From contig NZ_BIMC01000016.1 in assembly GCF_004000885.1 (NCBI RefSeq), positions 62,001 to 126,000 on the forward strand: DNA of 64,000 bases, in the 5' to 3' direction. Position numbers and translations under genes: made by a program. Below, in pieces: positions 44,241-53,727 of the stretch. How positions within the stretch are numbered: the first letter of the stretch is position 1; every line of letters starts with the position of its first letter. The notes below the pieces were generated by a model that saw nothing but the letters and a program-made list of their open reading frames with translations, was not told the origin of the DNA and did no database searches. Source of the DNA: Paenibacillus glucanolyticus NBRC 15330. Its GTDB lineage: Bacteria > Bacillota > Bacilli > Paenibacillales > Paenibacillaceae.

Positions 44241-45728
44241 TTAAACCAGAACCGTAGCACCCATCAAATATTTGTCTACCTCGCGTGCGACTTCACGGCC
44301 TTCATTGATCGCCCATACGACCAGGCTTTGTCCGCGGCGCATATCGCCGGCAGCAAATACTTTGTCCACATTGGTTGTATATTTGCCATAAGGGGCTTTC
44401 ACGTTGGAACGGCGATCCGTTTCAAGTCCCAGCTGTTCTACAAGCGTCTGCTCCGGTCCGTCGAACCCGATAGCAATGAACGCCATTTGTGCCGGGAAAG
44501 CCTTTTCCGTGCCCGGAATCGGTTGATATACTTTTCGTCCGGTTTCATCCACGATACGCTCGATCTGCACAGTGTGAAGTTCTTTCAGATTGCCTTCTTC
44601 ATCACCAACAAATTTCGTGGTCATAATGGAAAATTCGCGTGGATCGCTGCCAAACAACGCTTTGGCTTCCTCATGAGCATAATCGAGTGTATACACATTC
44701 GGAAATTGCGGCCACGGGTTCGCAATCGGATCGCGCTGAAGCGGAGCTTTTTTATGCGTACCGAACTGGGTTACACTGCTGCAGCCATGACGCAAAGCAG
44801 TTGCGACGCAGTCAGAACCCGTGTCACCGCCGCCAATCACGATGACATCCTTGTCTTTGGCCGACAAGTAGTTACCGTCTTCAAGGCCTGAATCGAGCAG
44901 GCTCTTGATGGTCCCATTCAGATAATCCATCGCGTAATGGATGCCCTTAAGGTCGCTGCCCTCAATGTTGAATTCACGCGGCTTTGTTGCACCGCCACAC
45001 AGTACGACAGCATCATAATCCTCCATAAGCTGCTTGGCCGCAATGTCCTTGCCAATCTCGGTATTGACCACGAACTCCACACCTTCAGCCGCAAGCAGAT
45101 CCACGCGGCGCTGAACAACGCCCTTATCCAGCTTCATGGATGGAATTCCGTAAGTTAACAAACCGCCGATGCGGTCTGCACGCTCATACACAGTCACTGA
45201 GTGGCCCGCTTTGTTCAGTTGGGCAGCTGCTGCCAGCCCCGCTGGACCAGAACCAACAACGGCAACGCGGCGTCCCGTGCGCTTCTCAGGCGGCTCAGGG
45301 ACAACCCAGCCTTCTTCAAAGCCCTTGTCGATAATCTCTTGCTCAATGGATTTAATCGTTACCGGCTCCCCGATCAAGCCTACTGTACACGAACCTTCGC
45401 AAGGTGCAGGACATACGCGTCCTGTAAATTCAGGAAAGTTATTTGTTTTGTGAAGACGCTCGAGAGCCTCTCTCCACAAGCCTCGATAAACAAGATTGTT
45501 CCATTCCGGAATCAAATTGTGGATCGGGCAGCCGGATGTGCCGCCGATCATATCGATCCCTGTATGACAGTATGGTGTACCGCAGTCCATGCAGCGTGCT
45601 CCCTGGGTCTGGAGCTCTTCTTCTTCTAAATGTTTATGAAACTCTTCCCAGTCTTTTACTCGTTCTGCCGGGCTCCGGTCTACCGGTAGCTGGCGCTGAA
45701 ACTCCATAAATCCTGTTGGTGTAGACAT
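44241..45728 (-). CDS. gltD: Glutamate synthase [NADPH] small subunit
   Basis: A 495-residue flavoprotein. An N-terminal 4Fe-4S ferredoxin-like part (CMDCGTPYCHTG; CPIHNLIPEWN; CPAPCEGSC) is followed by FAD and NAD(P)H binding motifs (VAVVGSGPAGLAAAAQL; VIVIGGGDTGSDC). It passes electrons to the large GltA/GltB subunit, which is not in this window, so the two subunits are unlinked here or the large one lies elsewhere. The ATG follows GGGGGT. Confidence 0.94.
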   Translation of the reverse strand: MSTPTGFMEFQRQLPVDRSPAERVKDWEEFHKHLEEEELQTQGARCMDCGTPYCHTGIDMIGGTSGCPIHNLIPEWNNLVYRGLWREALERLHKTNNFPEFTGRVCPAPCEGSCTVGLIGEPVTIKSIEQEIIDKGFEEGWVVPEPPEKRTGRRVAVVGSGPAGLAAAAQLNKAGHSVTVYERADRIGGLLTYGIPSMKLDKGVVQRRVDLLAAEGVEFVVNTEIGKDIAAKQLMEDYDAVVLCGGATKPREFNIEGSDLKGIHYAMDYLNGTIKSLLDSGLEDGNYLSAKDKDVIVIGGGDTGSDCVATALRHGCSSVTQFGTHKKAPLQRDPIANPWPQFPNVYTLDYAHEEAKALFGSDPREFSIMTTKFVGDEEGNLKELHTVQIERIVDETGRKVYQPIPGTEKAFPAQMAFIAIGFDGPEQTLVEQLGLETDRRSNVKAPYGKYTTNVDKVFAAGDMRRGQSLVVWAINEGREVAREVDKYLMGATVLV

Positions 45729-46063
45729 ACTGCTTTACCCCCATCCGTTCTATCCATGCTGATTACCATGTACAATTTATCATATCATAAATCATCCGAC
45801 ATCTATCGTCAGATAACCACAGAAACAGCATTCAGCCTGATTTATTTTTTCTTATTTAAACTAAAAAAATTTTTATCAGTACCAAAACCCTACTATTTGC
45901 GGCTATTTAAGCAGCAATGTGTATAAACATTAGAAATATAGTAGCATTTCGCTTTTCGCCTGTTAAATGGACTATATGCATGATCATTTGTATTATCCTA
46001 CTATCCCAGGGTTCACAACATAGATAGATAGCTGCAGTCTATCCCTTCAATTGGTGCTCATTA
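45729..46063. other. Intergenic region between gltD and dfrA
   Basis: A 335-base gap that should hold the gltD promoter and the 3' end of the thyA-dfrA unit. It is AT-rich with no open frame of note. I see no convincing terminator for dfrA, only a 5-bp stem near 46030, and no recognisable regulator site. Confidence 0.5.
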
Positions 46064-46558
46064 CTACTTGTGTTTTCGCTCATAAATAACAAACCGGTAA
46101 GTGTATGGATTTTTCTCATCTGTAATACCCGGGATTTCTTCAATAATCTGCCATTGATCCCAGTCCACCTCCGGGAAGTAAGTATCCCCTTCAAAAGACT
46201 CGTCAATGAACGTGCAATACAGACGATCTGCCTTGGGCAGCATCTTCTCGTAGATTTGTGCTCCGCCAATCACCATTAATTCTCCGTTGTTCGAATAAGC
46301 CGTAGCATCCTCGATATCGTGAAGAACGATCCCTTGATCCTCCGACAGCGTAAAATTCTCGTCCCTGGTAAGCACAATGTTCGTTCTGTGCGGCAGCGGT
46401 TTACTGCCAAAAGATTCCCAGGTTTTACGCCCCATCAGAATCGTTTTGTTCAAGGTTTTCTCCCTGAAAAAAGCCATGTCCCGCGGCAAACGCCACGGCA
46501 TTGTTCCGTTTAAGCCAATCACCTGATCCTTGCCCATTGCCCATATCATGGATATCAT
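46064..46558 (-). CDS. dfrA: Dihydrofolate reductase
   Basis: A 164-residue DHFR reducing dihydrofolate with NADPH. N-terminal MIWAMGKDQVIGLNGTMPWRLP, the MGRKTWES motif and VIGGAQIYEKML are typical. It lies 57 bases downstream of thyA on the same strand; ThyA generates the dihydrofolate that this enzyme recycles. The ATG follows GGAAGGAG with somewhat long spacing; an internal ATG three codons on is possible. Confidence 0.95.
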   Translation of the reverse strand: MISMIWAMGKDQVIGLNGTMPWRLPRDMAFFREKTLNKTILMGRKTWESFGSKPLPHRTNIVLTRDENFTLSEDQGIVLHDIEDATAYSNNGELMVIGGAQIYEKMLPKADRLYCTFIDESFEGDTYFPEVDWDQWQIIEEIPGITDEKNPYTYRFVIYERKHK

Positions 46559-46614
46559 GATAGATCATCTCCTTCCTTGCTCTGATAGATTGTCATGCAA
46601 CAGATTCAAAGGAA

Positions 46615-47409
46615 TTACACGGCTACAGTTGCCTTGATGGTCGGATGATATTGATAGCCCTCAAATTCAAAATCGTCAAATGTATAGTCAAAAATACTCT
46701 CCGGTTTGCGCTTAATAATCAGCTTCGGCAGCTCGTACGGTTCACGCTCAAGTTGTGTTTTCACCTGTTCCATATGGTTGGAGTAGATATGTACGTCCCC
46801 TCCGGACCAAATGAATTCACCAGGCTCTAGCCCGCATTGCTGTGCAACCATATGGGTCAGCAGCGCGTAACTGGCAATGTTGAACGGGAGGCCCAGGAAA
46901 CTGTCCACAGACCGCATGGTCAGCATACAGGAGAGTTTCCCGCCCGCAACGTAGAATTGGAACACAAAATGGCATGGAGGCAGCTTCATGTTCTCAATCT
47001 CCGCCACATTCCAGGCGCTGACGATATGCCGCCTGGAGTCGGGGTTATTCTTAATTGACTCGATCACGTTTGCAATCTGGTCGATATGTTGTCCATCCGG
47101 CGTTTCCCAAGCCCGCCATTGCGAACCGTAGACCGGACCCAGATCGCCATTCTCATCCGCCCATTCGTCCCATATCCGCACGCCGTTCTCTTTGAGATAT
47201 CGAATGTTCGTTTCCCCGCTCAGGAACCATAAAAGCTCGTGTACAACCGATTTAAGGTGAATCCGCTTCGTTGTCATTAGCGGGAACCCTTGTGAAAGAT
47301 CAAAACGCAGCTGTCTTCCAAATACGGATAGCGTCCCGGTCCCCGTGCGGTCTCCCTTCTCTACACCATGATCCAGTATGTCCTGCAGCAGCTCCAAGTA
47401 TTGTTTCAT
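46615..47409 (-). CDS. thyA: Thymidylate synthase
   Basis: A 264-residue ThyA converting dUMP to dTMP with methylenetetrahydrofolate. Catalytic Cys in LPPCHFVFQFYV, dUMP-binding RSVDSFLGLPFNIASYA, and folate region DRTGTGTLSVFGRQLRF are present. The short, E. coli-like length lacks the insert found in longer forms. ATG follows GAGGTGA. First gene of a thyA-dfrA operon. Confidence 0.96.
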   Translation of the reverse strand: MKQYLELLQDILDHGVEKGDRTGTGTLSVFGRQLRFDLSQGFPLMTTKRIHLKSVVHELLWFLSGETNIRYLKENGVRIWDEWADENGDLGPVYGSQWRAWETPDGQHIDQIANVIESIKNNPDSRRHIVSAWNVAEIENMKLPPCHFVFQFYVAGGKLSCMLTMRSVDSFLGLPFNIASYALLTHMVAQQCGLEPGEFIWSGGDVHIYSNHMEQVKTQLEREPYELPKLIIKRKPESIFDYTFDDFEFEGYQYHPTIKATVAV

Positions 47410-47534
47410 CTATAGTCACCTCACTAGAATCTCATATCAACAGTCTACCATGATCGTGGAATGTATGACACGCAGAAAATAACTCTGCATTTTACGATAA
47501 TCCATACATTCGATCATCCGCAAAAAAACAAAAA

Positions 47535-47572
47535 CAGGAGGCAGAAACCGCCTGCGCGTTCTCTGCCTCCTG
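47535..47572 (-). terminator. Terminator of the pdh operon
   Basis: CAGGAGGCAGA / TCTGCCTCCTG enclosing a GC-rich loop, followed by TTTTTGTTTTTTTG on the minus strand, about 35 bases after the pdhD stop. Confidence 0.9.
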
Positions 47573-47607
47573 GCCAAATATATAATGACTAAGGTAGTGT
47601 CCTAGAA

Positions 47608-49023
47608 TTAACGGGAAATGATGTGGATCGGATGACCCATAACCAGTTCCGCAGCTTCCATTACGATTTCGCCCAAAGTCGGATGCGCATGGATAGTCAA
47701 AGCTACATCTTCAAGTGTAGCACCCATCTCAATGGCAAGACCAAGCTCAGCGATCAGGTTTGAAGCTTCCAAACCTACGATTTGTGCACCGAGGATAAGT
47801 CCTGTTCCTTCTTCGGCTACGATCTTCACAAAGCCCTCAGGATGGTTCAGGGATACAGAACGTCCGTTGCCTGCGTAAGGGAATTTGCCTGCTTTTACTT
47901 TGTGGCCTTTTTCCTTCGCTTGAGCTTCGGTGTAACCTACGCTGGAACATTCCGGATCTGTGAACACCACAGCTGGAATACATTTGTAGTCAACAACAGA
48001 TGGCATTCCGGAGATCACCTCAGCAGCAACCTTACCTTCGTAAGATGCTTTATGAGCAAGTGCCAGACCGGATACGATATCACCGATAGCAAAGATATGA
48101 GGAATGCTGGTGCGACCTTGATGGTCGACTTTTACAAAGCCGCGCTCGTCAAGATCCATACCGATCAGATCCAGACCAAGCTCACCATCCGTATTCGGAC
48201 GACGGCCGACAGTAACCAACAGGTAGTCTGCCGTTACTTCCTTCGTTTCACCGTTCACGGAGTATTTCACAGTAACTTCTTTATCATTCTGCTCAGCACT
48301 TTCAGCTTTTGCACCTGTAATAATCTCGATACCGGTTTTCTTCATGTTTTTCGTAACAAGGCTGGTCATGTCTTTGTCGAAGCCAGCCAGTACGCTGTCC
48401 AGACCTTCGATGATGGTAACCTTTGAACCAAATTTGGAGTACATTTGACCAAGCTCGGCACCGATGTATCCACCACCGATAACGATCAAACTCTTCGGTA
48501 CTTCTGGCAGGTTCAGCGCTTCGGTCGAAGACAGGATGCGTCCGCCGAATGGGAAAGGCTTCAGTTCGATTGGACGGGAACCTGTAGCAATGATGCAGTT
48601 CTTGAAACGGTAACGCGGAGATTCATGATCGTTGAATACACGCGCTTCGTTTTCGTTGATGAACATGCACTCACCGTTGAAAACTTCAACTTTGTTGCCT
48701 TTCAGCAAGCCGGATACGCCGCTGGTCATTTTCTTAACAACGCCGTTTTTGAATTCCTGTGTTTTTGCAAAATCAACTTTTACATTCTCTACAGAAATAC
48801 CGAATGCATCCGCATGCTTAGCTGATTCAAACTGATGAGCAGCAGCGATCAGCGCTTTTGAAGGAATACAACCACGGTTCAAACAAACACCGCCGAGCTC
48901 CGATTTATCAACGATCAGAACTTTTTGACCCAGTTGGGCGGCACGAATCGCCGCCACATAACCACCAGGACCAGCACCAATGACTAGGGTATCAATATCC
49001 AAAGAAGCATCTCCAACTACCAT
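47608..49023 (-). CDS. pdhD: Dihydrolipoyl dehydrogenase (E3)
   Basis: A 471-residue flavoprotein that reoxidises the lipoyl arm of E2. FAD motif VIGAGPGGYVAAIRA, the redox disulphide GGVCLNRGCIPSKAL, NAD motif VIGGGYIGAELG and the C-terminal HAHPTLGE with the active His-Glu pair are present. Its ribosome binding site GGAGGTG overlaps the last codons of pdhC, indicating tight coupling. Last gene of pdhABCD. Confidence 0.96.
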   Translation of the reverse strand: MVVGDASLDIDTLVIGAGPGGYVAAIRAAQLGQKVLIVDKSELGGVCLNRGCIPSKALIAAAHQFESAKHADAFGISVENVKVDFAKTQEFKNGVVKKMTSGVSGLLKGNKVEVFNGECMFINENEARVFNDHESPRYRFKNCIIATGSRPIELKPFPFGGRILSSTEALNLPEVPKSLIVIGGGYIGAELGQMYSKFGSKVTIIEGLDSVLAGFDKDMTSLVTKNMKKTGIEIITGAKAESAEQNDKEVTVKYSVNGETKEVTADYLLVTVGRRPNTDGELGLDLIGMDLDERGFVKVDHQGRTSIPHIFAIGDIVSGLALAHKASYEGKVAAEVISGMPSVVDYKCIPAVVFTDPECSSVGYTEAQAKEKGHKVKAGKFPYAGNGRSVSLNHPEGFVKIVAEEGTGLILGAQIVGLEASNLIAELGLAIEMGATLEDVALTIHAHPTLGEIVMEAAELVMGHPIHIISR

Positions 49024-49026
49024 TAG

Positions 49027-50346
49027 TTACACCTCCATAACAAGCAGCTCAGGGTTAGCGAGCAGTTGTTTAATATAGTTCATAAAGTGTTGAGCTGTAG
49101 CACCATCGATGATACGGTGGTCAAAGCTCAGGGACAATGCCATTACAGGTGCCGCAACAATTTCACCGTTCTTCACAACCGCTTTTTCGCTGATGCGGCC
49201 GGTACCAAGAATAGCAACCTCTGGGAAGTTGATGATCGGCGTAAAGAACATACCGCCTGCAGATCCGATGTTCGTGATGGAAATTGTGCTGCCCTTCATT
49301 TCGTTAGGAGACAGTTTGCCTTCACGGCCGCGAGCAGCCAGATCACGGATGCTGTCAGCGATCATCCAGATGCTCTTACGATCTGCATCTTTGATAACCG
49401 GTACAATCAGACCGTTGTCTGTATCTGTAGCGATCCCGATGTTGTAGTACTTCTTGTACACGATTTCGTTCGCTTCTTCATCGATCATTGCGTTCAAAGC
49501 AGGGAATTGACGGCTAGCCGCAACGAGTGCTTTTACGATGAATGGCAGATACGTAACTTTTGTGCCTTTTTTCTCTGCGATTGGCTTCATGCGGGTACGG
49601 AAAGCTACCAGCTCGGTTACGTCAACTTCGTCCATGATCGTAACGTGCGGAGCTGTGTATGCCGATTTAACCATCGCATTCGAGATCGCTTTGCGGATTC
49701 CTTTGAATGGTACGCGTTCTTCTTCTGCACGAGTATCCACCGCTGCGGATGCTGCAGGAGCTGCTTTAGCTTCGGAAGACGCTTCTTGTGCAGGAGCCGC
49801 TGCTGCCTGGCCGCCGCCGTTCTTGAAACCTTCAACGTCTTCGCGTGTTACTTTGCCGTTATTGCCGGAGCCTTGTACTTGTGTGATGTCTACGCCTTGC
49901 TCACGAGCGAATTTACGCACGCTAGGTGTAGCCAAAACTTCACGGTTAGGTACTGCTGGCGCTGCCGCTTCACCGTTTCCGCCTTGCTTAGCGTCAGCCG
50001 GAGCATCTTGAGCCGGGGAAGAAGTTGTATCCGCGCTGCCCTTAGCTGCGTCGGCTTCTTGAGCGGCTTGCTCTTCAGCTGGAGCTTCTTGCTCAGGAAT
50101 GTCGCCTTCAGCATCGATGATAGCAACCACTTCACCGACACGGCATACTTGACCGTCCTTGGCAAAAACTTCTTGAACCGTACCGTTCACGGGACAAGGA
50201 ACTTCCACGACCGCTTTGTCGTTCTGTACTTCCATGATGATGTCGTCGTCTGTTACTTTGTCGCCTGGCTTGATATGCATTTTGATGATTTCACCTTCAT
50301 GCAAACCTTCACCCAGCTCTGGAAAACGATATTCAAATTTTGCCAA
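49027..50346 (-). CDS. pdhC: Pyruvate dehydrogenase dihydrolipoamide acetyltransferase (E2)
   Basis: A 439-residue E2. One lipoyl domain (1-80; modified Lys in VQNDKAVVEV), an Ala/Pro/Glu-rich linker, a peripheral subunit-binding domain (about 137-172, ATPSVRKFAREQGVDITQVQ), a second linker, and the catalytic acyltransferase (about 210-439; SFDHRIIDGATAQHF). A TTG start with GGGAGG upstream. Core of the pyruvate dehydrogenase complex. Confidence 0.95.
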   Translation of the reverse strand: MAKFEYRFPELGEGLHEGEIIKMHIKPGDKVTDDDIIMEVQNDKAVVEVPCPVNGTVQEVFAKDGQVCRVGEVVAIIDAEGDIPEQEAPAEEQAAQEADAAKGSADTTSSPAQDAPADAKQGGNGEAAAPAVPNREVLATPSVRKFAREQGVDITQVQGSGNNGKVTREDVEGFKNGGGQAAAAPAQEASSEAKAAPAASAAVDTRAEEERVPFKGIRKAISNAMVKSAYTAPHVTIMDEVDVTELVAFRTRMKPIAEKKGTKVTYLPFIVKALVAASRQFPALNAMIDEEANEIVYKKYYNIGIATDTDNGLIVPVIKDADRKSIWMIADSIRDLAARGREGKLSPNEMKGSTISITNIGSAGGMFFTPIINFPEVAILGTGRISEKAVVKNGEIVAAPVMALSLSFDHRIIDGATAQHFMNYIKQLLANPELLVMEV

Positions 50347-50375
50347 CTGAAAAACCTCCCTAGAAATTGCTGCTA

Positions 50376-51353
50376 TTAGAAATTCAATACTTTATTTACG
50401 GTTTCAACGATACGCGCTGGAGTAGGCAGCCAAGTGTCCTCGATTTGTGCAAAAGGATACACGGTGTCTGGCGGTGCTACGCGCAGTACTGGAGCTTCCA
50501 GATGCAGGATCGCTCTCTCGTTGATTTGAGCGATAACTTCCGCGGCAACGCCGGCGGATTTTTGCGCTTCTTGAACCACGATGGCACGGTTGGTTTTCTT
50601 CACCGAAGCAAGCACGGTATCGATATCGATTGGAGCGATGGTTCGCAAATCGATGATTTCGGCCTTGATTCCGTTCTTCTCAAGCTCATCAGCAGCTTTT
50701 GTTGCTGTGTGAACCATCAGACCGTAAGCGATAATCGTCACGTCGGTTCCTTCGCGAACCACATTAGCTTTTCCAAGTTCTACGGTGTATTCACCTTCAG
50801 GAACTTCAGCGCGGAACGCATGATACAGGTTCAAGTGCTCCATGAAGAATACAGGGTCATTGTCGCGGATTGCCGCGATCATGAGTCCTTTTGCATCATA
50901 AGGATTGGAAGGCACTACAACTTTAATACCCGGGGTTTGCGTGATGAAACCTTCCAGTGCATCGGTATGCAGTTCTGCCGCTTTAACCCCGCCGCCAAAC
51001 GGCGTACGGAATACGATCGGAGAATGGTAACGTCCGCCGGAACGGTAACGCATGCGCGCTGCTTGAACCACGATTTGGTCAAGAGCTTCAAAGATAAATC
51101 CAACGAATTGGATTTCAGCGATCGGGCGGAAGCCCTGGATACCGAGACCTACTGCCAAACCACCGATAGCGGACTCGGCCAGCGGCGTATCGAATACGCG
51201 CTCTTCCCCGAATTCTTTTTGAAGGCCTTCCGTTACACGGAAAACACCGCCGACATTACCCACGTCTTCACCGAAGATGACAACGTTAGGGTCACGGCTC
51301 AATTCAACGCGCATGGCGTCGCGAATCGCTTCTTTCATGTTCATTTGTGCCAT
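50376..51353 (-). CDS. pdhB: Pyruvate dehydrogenase E1 component, beta subunit
   Basis: A 325-residue E1-beta. It forms the heterotetramer with PdhA that decarboxylates pyruvate using thiamine diphosphate. Typical segments: VIFGEDVGNVGGVFRVTEGL (about 25-44), DTPLAESAIGGLAVGL, and VRYRSGG-like substrate loop (RMRYRSGGRYHSPIV). ATG preceded by AAGGAGG. It follows pdhA after 163 bases and precedes pdhC by 29. Confidence 0.96.
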   Translation of the reverse strand: MAQMNMKEAIRDAMRVELSRDPNVVIFGEDVGNVGGVFRVTEGLQKEFGEERVFDTPLAESAIGGLAVGLGIQGFRPIAEIQFVGFIFEALDQIVVQAARMRYRSGGRYHSPIVFRTPFGGGVKAAELHTDALEGFITQTPGIKVVVPSNPYDAKGLMIAAIRDNDPVFFMEHLNLYHAFRAEVPEGEYTVELGKANVVREGTDVTIIAYGLMVHTATKAADELEKNGIKAEIIDLRTIAPIDIDTVLASVKKTNRAIVVQEAQKSAGVAAEVIAQINERAILHLEAPVLRVAPPDTVYPFAQIEDTWLPTPARIVETVNKVLNF

Positions 51354-51516
51354 TGCTTCATTTCCTCCTTAAGAAATACAGTTGACTAAACTTCCATTGT
51401 TAAGCCTTAAAGCGGCTAAATATATATCGAAACGTTATATAAAGACCTGCTGCACCCATGACAAAACCGGATGATTATCCCAGGATCAACCTATGACAAT
51501 CATCGGCCCGTCATTT

Positions 51517-52584
51517 TTATTGAAAATCAGCTTTTTGCTCTTCAAGATGCTTAGGTGTTTGTTCGAACATGCTGTCGATCAAACCAGGTACTGTCATTTT
51601 TTCCGTTTGTTCTGCTTTTTTGATTTGCTCGTTGACTTTCGCTTTCGCTTCGTCTTTTACGCGAGCTGTATCTTCTTCAGTCCACAGACCTTTTTGCTCA
51701 AGGTATTTCGCAAGGCGTGCGATTGGATCCTTCTCGTTCCACTCGCCTTCCTCTTCCTTCGTACGATATTTGGAAGCATCATCAGACAGGGAATGCGGAC
51801 GGAAACGGTAAGTTACCGCTTCGATCAGAGTTGCACCTTCGCCGTTGCGACCACGCTCTGCAGCATCGCGAACCGCCTTGATGACTGCCAGAACGTCCAT
51901 ACCGTCGACCTTCACGCCCTTGATACCAGCTGCAACTGCTTTATGAGCGATAGACAATGCTGCCGTCTGCTTGGAGAACGGAGTTGTAATCGCGTAGCCG
52001 TTGTTTTGCACAAAGAAGATAACAGGCAATTTATACACGCCTGCATAGTTCAATCCTTCGTAGAAGTCGCCTTCCGAAGAACCGCCGTCACCGGTGTACG
52101 TGATAACGACTTGCTTCTGCTTTTTCAATTTATAACCCATAGCAATACCCATTGCGTGCAGAATTTGAGCACCAATGATAATCTGAGGCATTAATACGTT
52201 AACACCCTCTGGAATTTGTCCGCCATGCTGATGTCCACGGGAATACAAGAAAGCTTGATAAAGCGGAAGTCCATGCCATACGATTTGCGGCATATCGCGG
52301 TAGCCTGGGCATACGAAGTCGTCTTTCTCAAGCGCGAACTCACTGCCAACCATTGTTGCTTCTTGACCGGATACAGGTGCATAGAAACCGAGACGTCCTT
52401 GACGGCCGAGATTCACGGCGCGGTCGTCCCAAGTACGGGTAAATACCATACGGTACATAATTTCTTTCAGCTGATCGTCTGACAATTCAGGCAGAAGATC
52501 TTTGTTTACGATTTTGCCATCCGGGGAAAGTACAGATAGAGTATCTACTTCCTCGGTATATACTTCATAAGGAACCTTGGTCAT
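51517..52584 (-). CDS. pdhA: Pyruvate dehydrogenase E1 component, alpha subunit
   Basis: A 355-residue E1-alpha. The thiamine-diphosphate/Mg motif GDGGSSEGDFYEGLNYAG (about 166-183, ending with NN in FVQNNGYAI) and the phosphorylation-loop-like YRFRPHSLSDD are visible. The ATG at 52584 follows GAGGTG; an in-frame extension to 52665 runs across the promoter and is rejected. First gene of the operon. Confidence 0.96.
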   Translation of the reverse strand: MTKVPYEVYTEEVDTLSVLSPDGKIVNKDLLPELSDDQLKEIMYRMVFTRTWDDRAVNLGRQGRLGFYAPVSGQEATMVGSEFALEKDDFVCPGYRDMPQIVWHGLPLYQAFLYSRGHQHGGQIPEGVNVLMPQIIIGAQILHAMGIAMGYKLKKQKQVVITYTGDGGSSEGDFYEGLNYAGVYKLPVIFFVQNNGYAITTPFSKQTAALSIAHKAVAAGIKGVKVDGMDVLAVIKAVRDAAERGRNGEGATLIEAVTYRFRPHSLSDDASKYRTKEEEGEWNEKDPIARLAKYLEQKGLWTEEDTARVKDEAKAKVNEQIKKAEQTEKMTVPGLIDSMFEQTPKHLEEQKADFQ

Positions 52585-52635
52585 TTTTTTCACCTCAATA
52601 AATATTTGAATATCAAGTTCCGCTGTTATAGAATT

Positions 52636-52665
52636 ATTATACACCTGTTTTACTCCATTCGTCAA
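52636..52665 (-). promoter_or_regulatory. Sigma-A promoter of pdhABCD
   Basis: TTGACG (52660-52665) and TATAAT (52636-52641) on the minus strand, 18 bases apart, giving a leader of about 45 bases. Three copies of CTATAACAG or a one-base-shorter form lie at 52623-52631 (inverted), 52708-52715 and 52729-52737. Confidence 0.8.
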
Positions 52666-52837
52666 AGAAATGCGGGATAAAATTTCAGATTTCTTGACTT
52701 TTGTATGTATAACAGTTAATTGATAATACTATAACAGTATGACAAACATCATAGAACAGCAGACAACATAGACATGTCAGGGTAATTTTAACTTATTGTT
52801 TACTGCATTTCAAAAACTAACCCGAAAAAGGTGACGA

Positions 52838-53569
52838 ATGATGACGAATGAACGTTTATTGAAGCGAACCATCGTTAAAGAAGTAATACAAAGCAAGTTT
52901 CTGCAGGAAAATCGGACACTGCGCATCTATCTTCCTCCCGGTTACAATGAAATTCTCAGCTATCCCGTTGTTTATTGTCAGGATGGAGAGGAATTTTTCA
53001 ATTTCGGCCGCATCGCGACATGGGCGAACCAGCTCATTCTCGAAGAGGGCGTCGAGCCGTTCATCATTGTAGGCGTGGAAGTGAACACGAAAGTTCGCAC
53101 AGAAGAGTATGCACCGTTCGGAAATCGATTCGACGCTTACCTTTCCTGCTTCGCCGAAGAGATTATTCCCTTCATTGAACAAAATTATCCTGTTCGCAGA
53201 GAGCCTTCCGAGCGTGTGCTCGCTGGCGATTCCCTGGGCGGAAGTGTCTCCGTGCATCTGGCCCTGCGTTACCCTCAGCTTTTTACAAGAATCATCAGCT
53301 TGTCCGGTGCCTTCTATGAGAAGTCCCAGGATATGATTCGGGAGGAAGCGGATTTGTCCTGGCTCGACATCTATATGATTGTAGGCTTGCAAGAGGACAA
53401 CTATACAACCGATACAGGTGTCTATAATTTTGTTGAATTGAACCGTTCAACCAAGGCTCTGCTGGAGGAACGGGGTGCCCGGATATCTTATCTCGAGAAA
53501 GACGGGCGTCACCTTTGGGGCTTCTGGCAAAAAGAGCTTCCTGCTGCGCTTATGTACTTCCTGGGTTAA
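52838..53569 (+). CDS. Putative esterase (alpha/beta hydrolase, enterochelin esterase-like)
   Basis: A 243-residue serine hydrolase of the PF00756 type. Nucleophile elbow GDSLGG (Ser132), and a probable catalytic His in KDGRHLWGFW (about 226). The N-terminal RTLRIYLPPGYNE and YPVVYCQDGEEFF are typical of Fes/esterase D-like enzymes. No signal peptide, so it acts in the cytoplasm. Substrate unknown; siderophore esters and other acyl esters are options. ATG after AAAAAGG. Own terminator. Confidence 0.88.
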   Translation: MMTNERLLKRTIVKEVIQSKFLQENRTLRIYLPPGYNEILSYPVVYCQDGEEFFNFGRIATWANQLILEEGVEPFIIVGVEVNTKVRTEEYAPFGNRFDAYLSCFAEEIIPFIEQNYPVRREPSERVLAGDSLGGSVSVHLALRYPQLFTRIISLSGAFYEKSQDMIREEADLSWLDIYMIVGLQEDNYTTDTGVYNFVELNRSTKALLEERGARISYLEKDGRHLWGFWQKELPAALMYFLG

Positions 53570-53593
53570 TTCGAGTCGAGCACGACTGGCAAA

Positions 53594-53644
53594 AAAAGAT
53601 GAACAATCGCGCATTTTTTATGGAATGTGCATTGTTCATCTTTT
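53594..53644 (+). terminator. Terminator of the esterase gene
   Basis: AAAAGATGAACAAT / ATTGTTCATCTTTT extended by GC-rich pairs, with flanking A and T runs that may serve both strands. Confidence 0.85.
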
Positions 53645-53727
53645 ATGTTCAGCAGTCCGTTCTCTTGGTATCGCTTTCAATTGCTTTCGTCAAAAAAGCG
53701 GCTGACTCACCGCTTGTTCGAATAAGA

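Noticed and set aside
49066..50379. A 437-codon open frame on the plus strand opposite pdhC
   Set aside because: It is antisense to a certain gene, has no ribosome binding site, and its product is a Cys/Phe/Arg-rich sequence typical of a shadow frame over an Ala-rich gene.
50367..51389. A 340-codon plus-strand open frame opposite pdhB
   Set aside because: Antisense shadow; composition is not protein-like and no start signal precedes it.
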